From: Anaeromassilibacillus sp001305115
GTDB taxonomy: Bacteria > Bacillota > Clostridia > Oscillospirales > Acutalibacteraceae
DNA: 64,000 bases
Direction: 5' to 3'
Assembly (NCBI GenBank): GCA_042854365.1
Contig: AP031437.1
Location: 930,001-994,000 of the forward strand
Shown here piece after piece: positions 61,464 to 64,000 of this stretch (position 1 is its first letter; every line of letters starts with the position of its first letter). Below the pieces are notes generated by a model. The model saw nothing but the letters and a program-made list of their open reading frames with translations, made no database searches and had not been told where the DNA came from. The position numbers were made by a program, and so were the translations under genes.

Positions 61464-61817
61464 ATGGCACGTGTAAAAGGCGCGTTGATGACACGCAAAA
61501 GAAGAAAAAAGACTTTGAAGCTCGCAAAGGGCTACTTTGGTGCAAAGAGCAAGCACTTTAAAATGGCCAAACAGGCCGTTATGAAATCCGGCAACTATGC
61601 ATACATCGGCCGCAAGCAGAGAAAGAGAGATTTTCGCCGCCTGTGGATCACCCGCATCTCCGCCGCCTGCCGCATGAACGATATCAGCTATTCGGTGTTC
61701 ATGAACGGGCTGAAGAAGGCAAACATCGCCCTCAACCGCAAGATGCTCGCTGAAATCGCTGTGAGCGACGAGGCCGCATTCAAGGCGCTGGTCGAGAAGG
61801 CAAAAGCAGCAAGATAA
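61464..61817 (+). CDS. rplT: 50S ribosomal protein L20
   Basis: This is a 117-residue 23S rRNA-binding protein that starts ribosome assembly and represses its own operon. ARVKGALMTRKRRKKTLKLA and DFRRLWITRISAACRMNDIS are standard. A terminator follows. Confidence 0.97.
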   Translation: MARVKGALMTRKRRKKTLKLAKGYFGAKSKHFKMAKQAVMKSGNYAYIGRKQRKRDFRRLWITRISAACRMNDISYSVFMNGLKKANIALNRKMLAEIAVSDEAAFKALVEKAKAAR

Positions 61818-61826
61818 AAAAGCTGG

Positions 61827-61863
61827 AATTGCGCCCGGAACAGAAACCGGGCGCAACTTTTCG
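61827..61863 (+). terminator. Terminator of infC-rpmI-rplT
   Basis: TTGCGCCCGG-aacagaaa-CCGGGCGCAA stem, then CTTTTCG. Confidence 0.9.
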
Positions 61864-61877
61864 TTATAGGTGAATTT

Positions 61878-62672
61878 ATGCTGGATGTGATTACAAGCCG
61901 AAAAAATGAATGGGTGCGCTATGCCGCAAAGCTTGCCTCCTCCGCGGAATTTCGCCGGAGCGAGGGCCTTTTTATACTAGAGGGCGCTCGTCTGTGCGCC
62001 GATGCGGCGGACAGCGGCATAGTGATTCAAACACTGTTTTACACAGAGCAGGCGGCACAGCGTTATAAGCCTTATCTTGAGCGGATCATGCCCCTTGCGG
62101 CACACCGCTGTTTCATTGCCCCGCATGTGGCAGAGCTGTTAGCAGAGACAAAGACGACGCAGGGAATTTTTTGCGTGTGTCAAAAACGGCCGGGGACCGT
62201 AGGGCTGGAAGATCTTCCAGCAAAAGGCCATCTGTTGGCTGTGGAGAATCTGCAGGACCCGGGCAATATGGGGGCGGTATTGCGTACGGCGGAGGCCTTG
62301 GGTTTAGCCGGTGTGTTATTGGCAGGGACTTGTTGCGACGTATACAGCCCAAAGGTATTGCGTGCCAGTATGGGAGCGGTGTTTCGTCTGCCCTTTCGCT
62401 TCGTGGAAAGTTTGGCAGGTGCGGCGCCGGTTCTTCGGAACCGCGGATTCGCATTATATACTGCGGTGCCGGATCGCACAGCAAAGCCAGTAACCGAGCT
62501 TTCCTTTGAAAAGCCTGTTATCATCGCTGTGGGCAATGAGGGGAACGGACTGGATGCAGATACTGTGGCGGCCTGGGACCAAGCTGTGACGATTCCCATG
62601 CGAGGGCGTGCGGAGTCGCTCAATGCAGCGGCTTCTGCGGCGATTCTGATGTGGGAAATGATGCGAATTTGA
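61878..62672 (+). CDS. SpoU/TrmH-family RNA 2'-O-ribose methyltransferase
   Basis: This is a 264-residue knotted methyltransferase. The N-terminal part is a substrate-binding domain (ITSRKNEWVRYAAKLASSAE); the C-terminal part has the three SPOUT motifs NLQDPGNMGAVLRTAEALG, IIAVGNEGNGLDAD and IPMRGRAESLNAAASAAIL. It resembles RlmB and YsgA-type proteins; the rRNA or tRNA target is not determinable here. It starts 15 bases after the rplT terminator and precedes dprA. Confidence 0.9.
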   Translation: MLDVITSRKNEWVRYAAKLASSAEFRRSEGLFILEGARLCADAADSGIVIQTLFYTEQAAQRYKPYLERIMPLAAHRCFIAPHVAELLAETKTTQGIFCVCQKRPGTVGLEDLPAKGHLLAVENLQDPGNMGAVLRTAEALGLAGVLLAGTCCDVYSPKVLRASMGAVFRLPFRFVESLAGAAPVLRNRGFALYTAVPDRTAKPVTELSFEKPVIIAVGNEGNGLDADTVAAWDQAVTIPMRGRAESLNAAASAAILMWEMMRI

Positions 62673-62688
62673 AAGGAGAAAGGACAGG

Positions 62689-63861
62689 ATGGCTATCGAC
62701 CAGCGTGCCTATTGGGTTTGGTTGCAGCATGCCTTACAAGCGGGCAGCAGTAAGACGCGCCACATCCTGGAATCCTTTGAGAATTTGGAGGCATTCCATC
62801 GTGCGGGGTTACGGGAATGGAGCTTAATGGGAATTTTTACCCAGCGTGAATTGGCTGCGTTGCGGACCTACACGTTACAAGATGCGTTGGCGCAGATCGA
62901 CCTTTGCCAGAAGTTGGGGCAGCATATTTTGACGCCAGAAGACCGGGACTATCCCTTTTTGCTCCGGCAAATTCACAACCCGCCAGCTGTTTTATATGTA
63001 CAGGGAAGGCTTCCAGATTTTTTGGAATTTCCGTCCGTTTCCATTGTGGGAACACGTAAGGCGACGCTGGTAGGAAAGCGTGTTGCCCATAGTTTGGGAT
63101 ATGGACTGGCCAAAGGCGGCGCAATTGTTGTCAGTGGCGGCGCGTTGGGCATTGATACAGCAGCGCATAAAGGCGCGCTTCTCGCAGGAGGGAAAACCGT
63201 TTGTGTCCTCGGATGCGGCATTTCCCATCCGTATTTATTGGCCAATGCCGATCTCCGCGATTCGATTGCGCAAAATGGTGCGCTGCTTTCGGAATATCCT
63301 CCTCATACGCCCGCTCTACGCAACCATTTTCCGGTGCGCAACCGCTTAATTTCTGGGCTTACTTTAGGGACAGTGGTAGTGGAAGCCACAGAAAAAAGCG
63401 GCTCACTGATTACCGCAAACGAAGCCATCCATCAAAACCGCGATGTTTTTGCCGTGCCCGGCTTGGTGGGGAGCCGTGCTTCTCAGGGGCCGAACAACCT
63501 TTTGCGCGAAGGAATGCGGGCAGTCAGCTGTGCGAATGATATTTTGCAGGAATATCTTTTCCGATTTCCAGGAAAAATCCACTTGGAGGAATCGACGGAA
63601 AGTGTTATGCTGATAGAGACCGCTCAAAAAGAACAGAAGACGGTGCAGGGGAATACGGAAGACAGAGAAGAACCCGCCGGGCTTTCCCCTTATGCAGCGG
63701 CGTTGTTTCGTGTGCTCACCTGTGAGCCGCGTCCTTTTTTGGAGTTATGCCAGGAAGCTGACATCCCCACAGTTTGTGCGCTGCCAGCTGTCACAGAATT
63801 AGAGCTTGCGGGGATCATTCAAGGGTATTCCGGAAGGCGCTATTCCCTAAAAGAATCTTAG
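62689..63861 (+). CDS. dprA: DNA processing protein DprA
   Basis: DprA loads RecA on incoming single-stranded DNA during transformation and occurs also in non-competent species. The 390 residues include an N-terminal helical region, the Rossmann core with VSIVGTRKATLVGKRVAHSL, VVSGGALGIDTAAHKGALLA, GCGISHPYLLANADL and FPVRNRLISGLTLGTVVVEA, and a C-terminal winged helix. It is 16 bases after the methyltransferase gene. Confidence 0.95.
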   Translation: MAIDQRAYWVWLQHALQAGSSKTRHILESFENLEAFHRAGLREWSLMGIFTQRELAALRTYTLQDALAQIDLCQKLGQHILTPEDRDYPFLLRQIHNPPAVLYVQGRLPDFLEFPSVSIVGTRKATLVGKRVAHSLGYGLAKGGAIVVSGGALGIDTAAHKGALLAGGKTVCVLGCGISHPYLLANADLRDSIAQNGALLSEYPPHTPALRNHFPVRNRLISGLTLGTVVVEATEKSGSLITANEAIHQNRDVFAVPGLVGSRASQGPNNLLREGMRAVSCANDILQEYLFRFPGKIHLEESTESVMLIETAQKEQKTVQGNTEDREEPAGLSPYAAALFRVLTCEPRPFLELCQEADIPTVCALPAVTELELAGIIQGYSGRRYSLKES

Positions 63862-63873
63862 GCTTTATGAAAG

Positions 63874-63909
63874 CCTGCCCAATGGGTGTTTATGGAAAGG
63901 GCAGGTTTT
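63874..63909 (+). terminator. Terminator of dprA
   Basis: CCTGCCC pairs with GGGCAGG across an 18-base loop, followed by TTTTC. Confidence 0.7.
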
Positions 63910-63911
63910 CA

Positions 63912-63938
63912 CAAAGTCTAAAAGACTTTGCATTTTTT
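63912..63938 (+). terminator. Second terminator after dprA
   Basis: CAAAGTCT-aaa-AGACTTTG stem, then CATTTTTT. Nothing can be called in the last 60 bases. A GGAAGG site near 63980 may serve a gene starting beyond the window. Confidence 0.75.
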
Positions 63939-64000
63939 AGAGATCAACATTGTTTTATGTGACATAGATATATAGGAAGGTTGTTGTGCGGGGAAATGGA

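Overview
The window looks like a chromosome segment from an endospore-forming, anaerobic Clostridia bacterium, most likely a gut-associated Oscillospiraceae/Ruminococcaceae-type organism. This is inferred from spoIIM and spoIIR, acetate kinase, formate-tetrahydrofolate ligase, a V-type ATPase operon, AddAB, a clostridial-type IS3 element and a huge secreted GH29 fucosidase. Most of it is ordinary housekeeping sequence. The accessory or odd parts are roughly 4-13 kb, 24-30.7 kb and 50.7 kb.

Layout. 0-3.6 kb: comEC (5' end outside the window), holA and rnmV. 3.7 kb: tRNA-Leu(GAG) with its own consensus promoter and terminator, then two divergent XRE regulators. 5.6-10.95 kb: a 1776-residue secreted multidomain alpha-L-fucosidase whose 3' end is followed by an array of ~184-bp units, each repeating a degenerate copy of the last coding segment. 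11.9-13.15 kb: a dead IS3-family insertion sequence. 13.2-18.1 kb (minus): rodA-type SEDS gene, a sensor kinase/response regulator pair and spoIIM. 18.2-24.05 kb: a paired 50-nt repeat in the spoIIM/fhs divergent region, then fhs, tsaE, tsaB, a secreted transglutaminase-like protein, rpiB and upp.

24.2-30.7 kb is an accessory island. It is bounded by a TnpV-like gene and the C-terminal half of a large serine recombinase. Inside, on the minus strand, lie a flavin split-barrel protein, an FMN riboswitch, ribU, a split-barrel/ferredoxin fusion, a zinc-macrodomain ADP-ribosylhydrolase, a class-M sirtuin and a frameshifted winged-helix gene, with a divergent HxlR regulator. This is a riboflavin uptake plus reversible ADP-ribosylation locus, but the GcvH-L/LplA2 partners known from other bacteria are absent from the window. 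It is the most interesting gene set here.

30.8-49.7 kb: an uncharacterised DUF4380-like gene, tmcAL, ackA, a nine-gene V-type ATPase operon (minus), the UPF0210/ACT pair, a PHP phosphatase and an Lrp-aminotransferase-DUF362/ferredoxin operon. 49.8-64 kb: ispE, a non-coding element that shares end sequence with the IS at 13 kb and carries a 23-bp-stem hairpin, a DUF4190-like membrane protein, spoIIR, addB-addA, an ACT-domain gene, a YbjQ-family pair, infC (AUU start, L20-type leader)-rpmI-rplT, a SpoU/TrmH methyltransferase and dprA.

Functionally the window mixes acetogenic-type energy conservation (ackA, fhs, V-ATPase), translation (infC operon, tRNA, tsaBE, tmcAL, rnmV), DNA uptake and recombination (comEC, dprA, addAB) and mucin-glycan use (GH29). 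All family names are from reading translations by eye. No database search was run.
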